From the NCBI GenBank assembly GCA_030549335.1, contig CM060188.1, forward strand, positions 3,596,001-3,660,000: a DNA stretch of 64,000 nt, in the 5' to 3' direction. Shown one piece after another: positions 11,327 through 26,779 of this stretch. The notes under the pieces are model-generated. The model was given only the letters and a program-made list of their open reading frames with translations. It did not search any database and was not told the origin of the DNA. Origin of the DNA: Pontederia crassipes (lineage: Eukaryota; Streptophyta; Magnoliopsida; Commelinales; Pontederiaceae). Within the stretch, counting starts at the first letter, position 1; each line of letters starts with the position of its first letter. The translations under genes were made by a program, and so were the position numbers.

Positions 11327-12179
11327 GCTTTTTTAATGTTGGAAATAAAAATTATTTTTCTTGACAGAATCTGTCAATGACAACTAATTTTTTATTTTTC
11401 TTTGCAACATCACAAGTGCTCTGCCGATAAAAGTAATTAAAAGCTTCTTTATTATACAAATAACTTTATGCAAAAGTATTACCAAATGAAGCCTTAATCG
11501 TCCACGGGCAGCAAGTTCTCTTCGGCCGAATTTTGTGAGTCCATTTCGGCCCATACTTTTTCCTATTGATACATTTCGTTGATGTACTCGTCACTTGATA
11601 GTTCGCTTGAATAACATTTTTTTTGTTAAATAAAACAGTAAAATATTATATTCTTGAAGAATATAAATATTCTTAAATTCTCTTGTATTTTAATTGAAAA
11701 TAATAAAATATAACATTTTTAACTAAAACATTTTATTATAAATGGTTTATGTTTAATATTATAATAATGATAAAAATATTAATATAAAGCTATAACATAA
11801 AAATAAAAATAAAAACAAAAAACAAAAATAAAAAGAACTATTCAAAAATTAAAAATATGAGAATACAAAGGAATAGGTGATTTCATACTAACCTAGGAAT
11901 AGGTGACATTTTAGCGTTTATTTCCTAACCAAAGGATCCACACATCGCATCGCTTCTACAGGGATATTTAATAAAATAAATAAATAAAAGGACAGAAAAA
12001 AATTAGCACGACTCAGACGATTGTAGTCGCTTACAAGCACTAGCAGTATGAAATCGGCGACCAACAGTATGATGAAAATTCTAACCTTGCGTCAAGACGG
12101 GAACCTCCTCCAGCTGCCATTGCTGCTTTGGCGACCGACCACCAGAGAGGTGGAACAGGAAGGAAGCAGGCCAGCCAGC
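11327..12179. other. AT-rich intergenic, no gene supported
   Basis: Mostly A/T runs. At the right end (12070-12180, minus strand) there is a short open stretch starting at an ATG near 12120, followed by a possible GTTAGA splice donor. It is too short to call. Confidence 0.45.
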
Positions 12180-13195
12180 AAGCAAGCAAGAGATAGAAGT
12201 AGATAGATGCACTTCCCTTACCTCCCCTCCCTCTTTATCGCAACATGGTGCCGTTGACCATGTAGCTCCTTCCTTCTATTCCTTGTTCTGATACTATGTC
12301 GAAAAGGTCAACTCACATCAGTTTTTGCAAGTCAATGATTTCATTGGCTTCCACCGAATCGGCTGACACCTTTGCTTGTGATTGGAAGGGATTGCGTACT
12401 TGCTTGATTCGGCACAAAAGTATAAGGATTTAATTCACATGCTACCAACTTAACTTGGTAGCATGTTGCTATCACGTTTTGGGCCGTCGGATCGATCCGA
12501 CGGTCTAGGTCTGAATATCATTCTCGGTCAACTACTATTTCACAATCTACTATTTTGTATAAATAACAATCCACTAGACACACACACAAAATGGAATAAG
12601 AATTAACAAGTGACGCTTAACACATCATGCATCTTTTATTCAGAAGAAAATTCTCTGGGCTCAGTTTTCTGAAACTTGGAGCTTATAAAATGAGTCATCA
12701 TGCTTCGTTGGTGCACAGAAACAAGTTATGTTTTCTGAGAGGCTTAGGGAATCATTAGCTATGATTTCTTCATGGAGCTGAACTGCTTTCTTGTCTGCTC
12801 AAGACCGTGCAGGCACCGGTGTTGGTTTTCTCATGCCACATTTCACGGAGAAATCTTTTGAGTCAATTTATTGAGATCCTTAATTAGATGAAACATAAGA
12901 AAGGAGAACTCTTTTCTATTTGCAAGCACCAATTCATATAGGCATAAGCAAGCAAGAGATAGAAGTAGATGCACTTACCTCCCTCTTTATCGCAGCGAGA
13001 GAAGGTTCATGGTGCCGTTGACCATGTAGCTCTTTCCTTCTATTCCTTGTTCTGATACTATGTCGACAAGGTCAACTCACATCAGTTTTTGCAAGTCAAT
13101 GATTTCATTGGCCTACACTGAATCGGCTTGGTTTGTCAGGCTGACACCTTTGCTTGTGATTGTAAGGGATTACGTACTTGCTTGTGAATCAGCAC
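12180..13195. repeat. Pair of ~240 bp direct repeats bracketing a gene fragment
   Basis: Sequence at about 12185-12420 is repeated at about 12950-13195: the shared blocks include GCAAGCAAGAGATAGAAG, ATGGTGCCGTTGACCATG, TTGTTCTGATACTATGTCGA and CAGTTTTTGCAAGTCAATG. Read on the minus strand, the last but one block resembles a degraded TGGTATCAGAGC primer-binding site, so an LTR-element origin is possible but unproven. Around 12425-12520 lies a further short inverted repeat (CATGCTACCAA / TTGGTAGCATG) and a CGTCGGATCGATCCGACG palindrome. Confidence 0.6.
12661..12797 (-). pseudogene. Possible last exon of an unrecognised gene
   Basis: Minus-strand reading from about 12797 to the TGA at 12661-12663 is open for about 45 codons, with composition like real protein (segments KKAVQLHEEIIANDS, ENITCFCAPTKHDDS, YKLQVSEN) and a possible AG acceptor immediately upstream. 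The 3' part of this reading and its stop are repeated at 9543-9605. I do not recognise the family, and no upstream exons could be joined. Confidence 0.3.
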
Positions 13196-13615
13196 AAAAA
13201 TAAAATAAGGGGGCGTGTACGATCGTCACGAAGAACTAGTCGTCGGTGTCTAACATAACTGTTTCGTAAACCAGGAAGCTTAAGCCCTCGGTAAAGGGGG
13301 GCCATGGTAGTCGTCATCTGCAGACCGCAGGGCAAAGGGATAGCAGCAGTCCAAGGAGAAGCGCCCCGCGACGTGTTCTCTGCGTCCTTCGAGGTCGTCA
13401 AGCACCATACGGGGTCGCTGCCTCTTCCTGCTGAACCAAATTCGCACGCCGGGGAGCGCGGCGTCCCCGGGGAGGTGAAAGCTCTTGACCGAGAACCAGG
13501 TTCCCCGTGTCCAACAGCACGGATTGGGTTTCTATTGCTTAATTGGGGATACGGGCTTCGATGATAGAAACATACTTTTTGGGCTTGTCCGATCGGCCCA
13601 TTATGGGGCATACTA
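13196..13615 (-). other. GC-rich block with a 140-codon minus ORF, unidentified
   Basis: A sharp-edged GC-rich block in AT-rich surroundings with open frames on both strands (minus 13189-13611, plus 13304-13564). Nothing I can identify: one minus frame contains VLLDTGNLVL, reminiscent of G-type lectin domains, but the rest does not follow that family. Capture of a host gene piece or an organelle insertion are both possible; neither is supported beyond composition. Confidence 0.3.
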
Positions 13616-14191
13616 GAGAAATTGGATTTTTGGCATATTTATAAATGTGAGATGAAATCATTTAAATTTATTTTTATAGGGACTAAAGAGTGTATTATAC
13701 ATAATTTATAATAAATTATTTTTTAAAAAAATGTTTAATAATTTTATATTTATCAAAATATGATATTTATTTATACAATTTGAAATGAAAAAAGAAGTTT
13801 AAAACCTAACTCAACCACCGTTGGACTGGAGCCGAATTACAGCTTTATTTTTAGGAAAAAAAATTAAGTTTGTCTCAATTGTGTGTGACAAGGTGGACAT
13901 ATAGCACGTGTTTGACTAGAAGCGAAAACTTGGCCCCTTTTGTTTTTTTTCTTTTAATTTTTTATTATATTTTAATTAGTAAAATATTATTAATTACTAT
14001 TTAATCTTAATATTGTTCATTAATCTATTTTATATTATCATAAATAATAATCAATTATAATATTCTATTTATTAATATATTGTCATTCAACTTATAACAT
14101 AAAGTCTTTAACTTAATATAATTTTTTGCTTAAACTTGCAATATTGTCAACACATATAATTAAAATTTGCATCATATTAAAGTAGATCAAG
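13616..14191. other. AT-rich intergenic, nothing recognised
   Basis: Long A/T-rich tracts with no ORF or terminal repeats that could be supported. Confidence 0.5.
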
Positions 14192-14209
14192 CAATTTCGA
14201 ACTAAAATT

Positions 14210-14397
14210 ACAACAACAACAACAATAAAGCCTTATCCCACTAGGTGAGGTCGGCTACATGAATCATACGACGTTATTTCATATTCATTGATCAATGTTC
14301 ATAAGATTTGACAGGATTTTACGCTGACTGTCGGGGCCTAACACAATCCTCCTCCTTTATCCGGACTTTAGACCGGTTATAAAATATAGGCGGAATT
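14210..14397 (-). mobile_element. 5'-truncated LINE (RTE-like) 3' tail
   Basis: On the minus strand it reads GTAGCCGACC, CACC, GGGATAAGGCTTTATTG and ends in a TTG repeat, the 3' tail wording common in plant RTE-type LINEs. It is bounded by a perfect 18 bp direct repeat (14192-14209 and 14398-14415, beginning CAATTTCG and ending TAAAATT), as expected for target-primed insertion. Only about 188 bp of the element is present. Confidence 0.85.
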
Positions 14398-14415
14398 CAA
14401 TTTCGAACTAAAATT

Positions 14416-14712
14416 CTGACAAAATTTTTTTAAAGAGAAACAATGGTCCCCGAGATGAGTAAGATTATACGAACCCAAGAGTCTTAATGTTTATTCTAAT
14501 AATATTTACTTCATCATATATCAGGCACTTGAAACAATAACAACAGAGTAATTAGACGAAAATATACACCACATACAACATAATACATACATCTATGCCC
14601 ACAGACTTGCATAGTAGTCTGTTCTTAGGTATTGCTCACACTCAGAAGGACATCCAACATAAATGCCCATTTTCTTTATTGCAGTTGATTAAGATAGGAA
14701 TGGATCAGCTCC
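14416..14712 (-). other. 3' flank of carbonic anhydrase gene 2
   Basis: Mostly AT-rich. The stretch 14560-14712 resembles the 3' flank of gene 1 and is the likely 3' untranslated region. Confidence 0.5.
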
Positions 14713-18154
<3,442 letters not shown>

Positions 18155-18280
18155 CCTGCTTAATTAGTTGTGTATTTGTTGGTGGATTAATTAGTTCCTC
18201 ACCTCACACCATGCATGCATGCACCCTCTCTCTTGAGCTTGCTTGGTTTAATTGATTGGTTCAACATTAATATGCACTCT

Positions 18281-18288
18281 TATTTATA
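18281..18288 (-). promoter_or_regulatory. TATA box of carbonic anhydrase gene 2
   Basis: Minus-strand TATAAATA about 127 bp before the ATG at 18154, in the context GATCTATAAATAAGAG. The duplicated promoter at 26.77 kb keeps an equivalent TATAAAATA. Confidence 0.7.
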
Positions 18289-19589
18289 GATCACTCCACA
18301 CCACATTAATTGGACATGTTGAAAACATGAAGGAAAAAAGAAGGAGAAACAAGAACAAACAGCCAGAGTTGGTGAAGATGTTATTGTTTATGGTACGTAC
18401 GTCAATGCCAAATTCGTCTCTTCTCTTCAATGACATGAAGAGAACGTTAAAAATAATTAAGAGTACCATTCCCTTGCCCATCATTAATTATTAACTTTTC
18501 AATTAATTAACTCGCCATTTTGATTGCTGCCTAATCATCCAATTAAGCAAATAATTAAGGAGCTTGCTATCTCCGTCCGATTCGTCTACGTTAATAATGA
18601 CCACTAACACTTAATTATGATTCGGACAATTAGAATTGTCAAAATCTCGATTTTTTTTATAATTGTATGACCTTTATAAAATATTTCATCAATTTTGATA
18701 AATTTTTTTAATAAAATTTGTGATTCTCAATTAAGATTTCCATCTTAATAACGTCGTCAGAGATAATGATGAATTGATGACCCAAGGGAAATTTAAGAAA
18801 CAAGTCCTCTGTGAGAAGGACGAGGCCGGACAATGACATCACCCATGGCGTGGTCTGAGGAAAACGAAATTATTGGTACGATAAGATCGATTCTCATCTT
18901 ACCACACGTTTAAAATGATGCACACAAGCCAAATAAATATGTTACTAAATACTAATTGATTCCTCTCTAACTTAATAGTGGACAACAAAATCGCATAAAT
19001 TGTGTTTTCATACGGTTTTATATTTTAAGGTTTAGGTATTTGGGAGCTCTTATTCCGTCTATAATATTATTAATGTTAAGTCTTATATATGAAAGGAAAA
19101 AAAAGAGAGAGTTCGTATTTAAGTTACAATTTCGCCATAATCAATTATCAAATATGATTTATCATAATTAATAAAGGTAGTAAGCATAATTGGTATTTAA
19201 TTTGGAGTCATTGTATTTGACCATTTGAGGCTCTATAATTTGACTTTTGTACTCGGCTGATGAATCACGAGATCGCTGTGCAAATGAGACGGCCGCTGAG
19301 GACCACGATGATGTATTTGACCACTTGCGCCTTTTTGTTATCATGTTTAATGATTTTATCAGTTGTAGTTAAAATCTCGTGTGTAAATAGGGGTTGGTGC
19401 TCATCGGGGGCAACACTAACTCTCTTGATTTCCTTTTCAACTTTTTATTACCAGTTGATGAAATCTATACATGAGTCGTAATCCGCGATTGCACAGTGCA
19501 ATACCATGATTTTTAACTGTCATATTGATATCATTATGATCTAACGATTCAGATTGTTTATATTTTAACTGTCGATTCAGAACAATAAA

Positions 19590-20040
19590 ATTGTACGGTG
19601 CAATCACGCATTGTGAATGTGAGCGGGAATGCGGTGATAGAGCCAAAACGTTCTTGCGCATAGAGAAAAGGAGGGCGTCGACCCCCTTTTCCTTAGATGC
19701 TCGATCGGCGAGGGAGAATGAGAACAACAAACGATGGCGAGGAAGGAGGAGGAGGAACGTCGCGTAGAGCTTCGTTGTCATGCGGGTGGAGGAGCTCCGT
19801 CGTCGCATGGGTGGAGGAGCTCCGTCGTAGTGTAGGTCCCCTCACTAAGCTCCGACATTGCGTAGAGAGCGTCATCGCTTGTCGCTCGATCGCGCGCCAC
19901 CGCCCTTCGCAATTTGCCGAACCAGACACACAAAAGGTGGAGAGGGGAGGAACCGCGCTCGAACTGGCACTCGTTCATTAGGGTTGTCCATCTCAGATCG
20001 GACGGTCCGGATTTGTGGGGCGCACAATGCTACCACACAT
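19590..20040. mobile_element. Remnant of a terminal-inverted-repeat element (copy A)
   Basis: GC-rich body whose right end reads CCATCTCAGATCGGACGGTCC and then GCACAATGCTACC. The same body and end recur at 30.06-30.68/35.66-35.78 kb, where the opposite end is the inverted version (GGACCGTCTGATATGAGATGG). The ORFs on both strands (up to 123 codons) are compositional. The superfamily was not determined. Confidence 0.55.
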
Positions 20041-20689
20041 ATATATATTGTCATGATCCCGAATTAAATCTTAGTTTAATCTTGAGTTCGCGACTCGTTA
20101 TGGATGATCAAACAAAATTAAGAGAGATTGCAGAAACGTGGTGTAATTTTTTTTATATATATAACATAAGAATAAAAAATATCACTAAACAAATTATACA
20201 ATAAGTGATGATTATTTCAAAGCAAACTAACTTCCTTAAGTTTTACATTTCACAATCCAACTTTGTCTTCTTACAAGTTACAAAATAATACATATATATC
20301 ACACATAACAAACTCCATCGTCATCCTAACATAAGGACACGAGAGTAACAACTCCCTTCATTACCTTTACATCAAGAGATAAATCCTATTAAGATTATAA
20401 GCTCCCACGATCCAAGAAACTACACTAATATGAAAAATATTAAAAACAACGTTATGAGCAAAATAACTCAGTAAGTTGATAACTCATAAGCTATGTATTA
20501 CCATCTAATCAATTCGGAGACACATAAAAATATACACTACAATAATAATAAAATAAGTATTTTCATACATTTGATAATTACATATATAACATTCCAATCA
20601 ATAACATCACTCTCAATTTGCAATCACTTAAACATATTGAAAATATGAATGCGAATGCAACACTCTCATATGAATGCACAGATCACCAA

Positions 20690-20965
20690 TTGGCCAGTGG
20701 TTGATAGATGGACTCTAGAGGTGACTCTCATCGTGATCAGCGATGTAGTACTTAGCTCCATTCTACCTCATCCCTTTCGGAGAATATATCATATAGCGAT
20801 AGGTGAACTCTAGAGGTGGCCCTATCGCGACTACTCACGATATAGAACTTAACTCCGTATGGCATTTAACTCCAACCTATCTCATCTCATTATTGGGGAA
20901 CAGAATGATGGATTGAACTTTAGAGGTGGCTCCCATCGTGATCAGCGATGTAGCACTTAACTCCA
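20690..20965. repeat. Three degenerate ~90 bp tandem repeats
   Basis: Each unit contains a CTCTAGAGGTGRC, ATCGTGATCAGCGATGTAG and CTTAACTCC series. The middle unit is more diverged. Confidence 0.7.
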
Positions 20966-21896
20966 ACCATCATATATGCAAATGCAAGCAGATGCCAATG
21001 CATGATTCATCACATAACAAACATATATCGAATATCAGAAGATGAATCATATCAGATACTCATTCAAACAGAATAGGATTGCATCATATAAACTCGATCC
21101 ATAACATTTCACATAAGCTCTTCTAATAAACCATATCGGTCATTCAACACATAATTTTCATATAAACTTATCGAAATATGCATTTAATACATATACCGAA
21201 TTCAAAAGAAGTGAATATATAGAGTAGAAGAAACCAACTTACTTTATATGAGTACTAATCAAAAGATTTTCTCCTTTCTTTTTTATTTAACTCCTTTAAT
21301 CCTATAAGCATAATAATAACAATCATATTACTTATTGAGTACTAATATATCATACATGAACATATATGATTACAAAGGTTCCATACCACTCTTGCATTCA
21401 ACTTAAATTTCATGTTCTTTCCACGTTTTATTTTTTTTAATACTTTGACAAACTGAATGATATTTAGTCGACAATTTATAACACTCTCAAATTATCCTAA
21501 TTGAAATGAAGTCGTAAACCACTATTATTTTGACCTAAAATTATAAAATAATAATGTGCAATATTATAGTTAATAGAGAATATATAATTATGAATAATAC
21601 TTTTAATAAACAATATGATAGTTCTTTAAACATAAAGATACAACTCTTTTATAGACATTCAATCAGTTTAATTCCAAAACTTCAAGAAACTAGACTCAAA
21701 ATTCAGAAAATATAATTAATCTCATAATTTTATTAGCTATAGTTTATTTATACCAATTTAGGTCATCAATAGACAAATGATTATCTTATTCGAACTTTTC
21801 AGAAACTAAAAAGTATGTATTATTCTTATAATTTCCCTATGCATATCATTTTTGAATAATTTATCAAATACCTAGAAATTTATATTCTACTTTTTT

Positions 21897-21935
<39 letters not shown>

Positions 21936-22674
21936 TATTGCAACTTCTAACTACCTCTACTTGCCATTGCCGGACTGCTAAACATAAGTTGACCAATTAA
22001 GACATATATATGTTTCTAAACACACTTCCTATTGGGCTAATTATTTCTTCAGTTCGGTGTAATATTCATACTAAACAAAATTCATAATTTTCCAACTACT
22101 ACTATTAACATTTTTCTAATAAGATAAAGCTTTAGCAACCTAAAACTAGGACCAGAAGATTATTTTACCCAAATAATTTTATAACTCTAATTACAATGGG
22201 ACTAATTCCCTCATTTGTTCTACCAATACGATAAACAAATCTTGAAACTTGATTTTTCAGAGAGTTAAAGTATAAAATTACTACTAATAAATTATCTGGA
22301 TCCATATCTTAAATACCTTTTTTTCTTGCGCTTTCTTCCTTCTCCCTTCTCATTTCCGCCAGCAGTAGCAACAAAAGTCGCTCCATTTTTTTTCTTTTCT
22401 AATTTTGCCGGAAGTTAATTGCTTGTATTCATATGCCACTTTTTTTTTCTAGTTGAACTTTCTCTCTCTCTCTATTTATATATTATATATAGTATGTATA
22501 TGTATATTCCTATGTGATGAGTAAGGAGCAAAGGCATCCGAATACATAAAAACATAAGTCGGCTGCTTCATATGTAAATAAATAAGTATATTGTAATGTC
22601 CGGTCATTTTTCCCTCTCTACATTTGAACTTAAATGCAAAATTTCAGGAATTAAAAAAAAAAGAAGAGAGCACG

Positions 22675-22810
22675 AGAGAACCATTCCCTCTCCCTCACCC
22701 CCCTCTCCCCCACGAGACCCTCTCTCCTTCCCTCTCCACTTTCCTCCCACAACTCTCTCTGAACAGAGAAAGCTGTATAAACTATAAAGGGGAGAGTGTG
22801 GTGGACTCCC
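22675..22810 (+). promoter_or_regulatory. Pyrimidine-rich tract followed by a TATA-like promoter
   Basis: A CCCTCTCC-rich tract (22680-22760) leads to CTGTATAAACTATAAAGGGGA (TATA-like at 22774-22790). This arrangement is common in plant LTR promoters and fits the LTR-like context; it could equally be chance. Confidence 0.35.
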
Positions 22811-23164
22811 GCACCTTTTCACTCTCCCCACAGCTCGGCAGCCCCTCTATTTCCTCTTCGTCTGCTTTCTCTTTGGCAGACCACAACGAGCGGAGCATCA
22901 GCGGACGAACGAACGAGACGACCCAACCTCTCTCGACACCTCCGCAGGGATCAAGCACACGCTCCCCATCGGCTGAGAGAGTCCAGCGACTATCCAATCG
23001 ACGACGACAGTCCGACAATCGGAAAATGATCGAAAAAAGATAACATAAACGTAAAATCTCCTAGACGAAGAAATGTAGATCACATGTCACGAATTTCAAT
23101 TCCATTATGATCTAGAGATATGTAGGAATGCTTTTTGTATTTAGTGTGTTGTGATCGGACGATC

Positions 23165-23500
23165 GGAGGCCGGCCGGAAATGGAAAATTCGACCGACGGC
23201 TCTGTTTGTGCAGAGGATCGGTCGACCAATTTCTCATATCGGTCGACCGATCTTCGACGTCTGAAGTCACAACTCAGGGCCGGTCGACCGATCCAAAGTG
23301 TCGGTCGACCGATCCGGCGGAAGCCGCCGAGCCAGATCTCAGGATATCGGTTGATCGATTCTCGAAGGGTCGACCGATCCTACGACAACGACCGGTCGAC
23401 CGAATCGAACAGTCGACCGATCCATCCAGAAGAATCATTCGATCGAGAGCAGAATCGGTCGACCATTCCATTAGGATGGTCGACCGATCTAGAGAGGAAA
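23165..23500. repeat. Degenerate GGTCGACCGAT repeat cluster
   Basis: About a dozen copies of the palindromic core GGTCGACC or close variants, usually as CGGTCGACCGATC, at irregular spacing. Overlapping ORFs on both strands (for example plus 23135-23515) come from this repeat and are not called. Confidence 0.85.
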
Positions 23501-23814
23501 AAATATGAACTTTAAAATGAAATGACCAAAATGTCTTTGAGGGGCCAGAGCACTTGTGAAATGACTAAAATGCCCTTGAAGGGCCAGAGCCACTGTAATG
23601 AATTCTAAACCTTCGACTGACCATCGTAGACCATGTCCAATGTAGTGAAATAAGCAACGAACCCTTTGTCCACAGGAAGGGGATCAAACTTTACCCCTTC
23701 TTTGAATCATGATTTCAAACCTCACATTTGTAAAGAAGGTAACTAAAGCAAAGAACAATGAATGTGATAGTTATGTGTTGTTCAAGGTCAAGATCAAAGC
23801 ATTGTACAGAGGAA

Positions 23815-24110
23815 GGGCAGATAGCTGCACTGAGGAGATAGTGTACCTACTGGTTGACTACCACTGCTCTTGGACCACAGGCCCTCTCCCACCTGTGCTC
23901 CGAATAAGAGTAACGCAGTTAACGCACTCTTCCCCCACGAGGGCATATGTGAATTATATTGTTATGTCAGAGGGATATGTAGCTTAGCTGAGTAGATAGT
24001 GAACCTACAGGTCCGTAACGACCATTGTTCCTGGGATGCAGGCCTTCTTCCATTTGCATTTCGAAAAGGTTGTGCTTGAGTGTACACCTTTCCTTTCATG
24101 GGAAAAAAAC
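23815..24110 (+). mobile_element. Two SINE-like units
   Basis: Two related ~120 bp stretches, at about 23820 and 23975, share TAGCT, CTGAG, AGATAGTG, ACCTAC and CAGGCC in order. The second has a tRNA-like A-box (TAGCTTAGCTGAG) followed by GGTCCGTAACGACC. A clear B-box is missing, so the SINE call is tentative. Confidence 0.35.
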
Positions 24111-24835
24111 CTCTAGCTTCCCAATTAATTAAAGTCGAGCTCGCACAGGATAATAAACATCAGGGATCTTATAATAATATAAAATACGTAGTCCCACACA
24201 GAATATAATAGAGCATGGTAATGAATAACAGAGCATGGTATTGGACAACAAAAAATGGTAATGGATTATAGAGCATGTCATTGTATAAAGCATTGTTAAA
24301 GTAAAAAGTAAAATTATTAATTATTGATTATCATTTCATCGTCTATGACTCTATGAGTACTGGACGTTAGCTCACGGATATTCCATGCCCATACTTTAAA
24401 ATTTTGCAAGTGAGAACACTGCTTAGGGAGGAGGTGGATAATGCAGAGCTCAGGATGGCGGCACATGACTTTCAACGACCACAACTTTCTGCCATTTATC
24501 TTCTGCATTTGAATTATATGATGTTGTAAATATGAAACACTTGAATTTTCCTTGTTGCTTTGCTTATGTTGATCTTCTCAGAACTATTTAAGTTATCATT
24601 GTTTCCTCATTTCTTTTGAATTATCTCACGTCATGTGACATCATTTAAATTTCAATGACATCTCTTCCGCATTTTTCATGTTATTATTATTCTTTATCAT
24701 TTTCTTTGCCACGTAGATCATTTATTGACCAGTCAAAATTTAGGTCAAAGTCAAAGTAGTCATAAGAAGTGGTAGCGCTCCTTTGATCAGTCTGACCGTC
24801 GGCGTGATAGAAGGACGAATTTTGGGGGCGTTATA

Positions 24836-25530
24836 TATATTGTGTATGTATATATTATATTACATTACTACTAGTGAGTGAATACAATTAAGTGGTCACT
24901 TATTTGATGTGCATGTCACTTGGGTAAGAGTGTTACACAATACATGGTGAAATGGTATACTATATAAACAAGATGGATAAGGTTGACAGAATAGTGGATT
25001 TAATTATGCATGCAACATGCTACGTGGAGTCTAAAGATGGTGGAGATGGGTCGGTTAGTACAAAGGAAGAACAGACAAATATCGTATCAAATAGTTATTA
25101 TAATTTTATTTTAAGATATATGGTAAACAACAGGTATGAGCATACTAAATAATTCATGATAATTAGTCGATCAGAATCATCGCATAACACTAATTTAGTT
25201 ACTGAAGTACTTATATAAGTTAATTAACTAATAAAATTATAAATCATGAGGAATTAAAAACACATTAAATGACCAACTAATTATCATAAAATTTTCTCAT
25301 GAGAGTTAATTAAATTTTAAACATTAATTCGTGTACACTAATATTACATATAATAATTTGATCGAATGGAGTTACTTATTTAATACTTAATTAAGTCAAT
25401 TAACTATTTTCAAATAAATTAATTAACTTATAAAATTACTATAAAATTCGAAAAAGAAAAACACCTAACTTAATTAAACACTTGAAATTACTTATGTGGT
25501 AAATTTTTTAGATGTTACATATATAGATAA
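24836..25530. other. AT-rich intergenic
   Basis: No supported gene; the 66-codon ORF at 24952 has no recognisable features. Confidence 0.5.
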
Positions 25531-25639
25531 AAATATTGATCACTCTTTTAGAAGGTGTTTATCGCATTAGCTCTTGATGCTATTCAACAATCTATATTTC
25601 GTAACAAAGACTAGCCATTCAAATAATCGTGTATATTTT
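25531..25639 (+). repeat. 109 bp direct repeat R, left copy
   Basis: Begins AAATATTGATCACTC and ends ATAATCGTGTA; repeated with few changes at 35778-35886. It sits directly before segmental copy B, and its mate directly after it. Confidence 0.85.
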
Positions 25640-26467
25640 AAAAAAAATCTACATTTCATTTGGATATAATTTTCAAAATATAATTAAGTAAAATTAAATC
25701 AATCAAAATAGTAATTTTTATGAGTTAGAACTTATATATTCTAATTTTACCATTTATTTTTTCTCAGTCAAATCAACCTAATTTAACCTTTCCATTAAAA
25801 TTTATATGCAAATAAAAAAAAAATAGATCTAATCAATTCAACTGATCATCCTATATTTTATTCTTGGCTCTTTTAAGTTTTTATATGAGGCTTTTTCTTA
25901 TGGAGCTCAACTCACTACCAGTTGATAAAAAAAATATTTATATTAAGTGTATTATTGTCCTCATCAAATGAGGATGATTAGCATTTATTTACATCGACTA
26001 TCTGAACTAGTTATATAGTTGTTGTTTTAATGTCAATCAAGTACATCATCAAGACGTTCGTATTAAGCGTTTCTGATTTTTATTTTTTGGTGCTAATAGA
26101 TAAGTTTTAGAATGGTATTTTTAATAGAAACATAAAGTATTATACTATTACGTACACTTGCATCCACTCAATTAATTAATTCAAAACAAATTCCACAAGC
26201 ATTTATTTGAATTTATTTTATACCCATTTTTACCTCTATTTTTTTATATCTTGCGCCACCCTATGTGGAAAAGCAAAGCAACTGTTTTTATTTTGTTTGG
26301 CCATTTCTCCCACTTCAATTTATCTACTAGTCATTTTTATTTTCTCTTTGTTAACCCACTTTGCATCCAATTAATTTCAAATTAAAATAAAAAAAGAATG
26401 ACATTCGAGATCAAGTTGGTGATTTCAATTTATTTTGCAACATTATCTTATTAAAAAATATACAACT

Positions 26468-26547
<80 letters not shown>

Positions 26548-26550
26548 CAC

Positions 26551-26647
26551 CTACTGCAATAATCACCAAGAAACTGGACTGAAAGATTGCGAGAAGAAGG
26601 AAAAGAGAGAAGAGAGGGAGGTGTTGATCTCTCGCACTCAACCTCAT
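26551..26647 (-). pseudogene. ACA: Orphan exon 1 of alpha-carbonic anhydrase
   Basis: Minus-strand exon nearly identical to exon 1 of gene 2: ATG at 26647, signal-peptide core LFSLFLLLAIFQSSFLV, and the GTGAAAAT donor at 26550 in the same phase. The promoter is duplicated too. The next exons are absent: within 1 kb downstream the sequence leaves the duplicated segment. It could only yield a truncated or chimeric transcript. Confidence 0.85.
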
Positions 26648-26770
26648 CCTGCTTAATTAGTTGTGTTATTTGTTGGTGGATTAATTAGTCCCTCACCCTC
26701 TCTCTTGATCTTGCTTGGTTTAATTGATAACCCACTTACTTAGGGTTCAACATTAATATATATGCACTCT

Positions 26771-26779
26771 TATTTTATA
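26771..26779 (-). promoter_or_regulatory. TATA box of the orphan promoter
   Basis: Minus-strand TATAAAATA in the same context as the gene 2 TATA box (GTGATC before it, AGAGTGCATA after it). Confidence 0.6.

Larger units (their letters stand above)
20049..24835. mobile_element. Large non-coding LTR-like element (LARD-type candidate)
   Basis: Starts TGTCATGATCCC and ends GGGGGCGTTATA, with TATAT on both sides (20044-20048, 24836-24840; weak because the flank is AT-rich). No gag or pol. Its layout resembles the element at 27794-30061: AT-rich leader with a phrase like CTCAGTAAGTTGATAAC, a block of short tandem repeats, then a promoter-like part. Two unrelated insertions side by side remain possible, since a second LTR-like start (TGTAATGTCCGG) occurs at 22593. 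Confidence 0.4.

Noticed and set aside
23135..23515. 126-codon ORF with repeated RSTD and SVDR words
   Set aside because: Arises from the GGTCGACCGAT repeats; all frames are open there.
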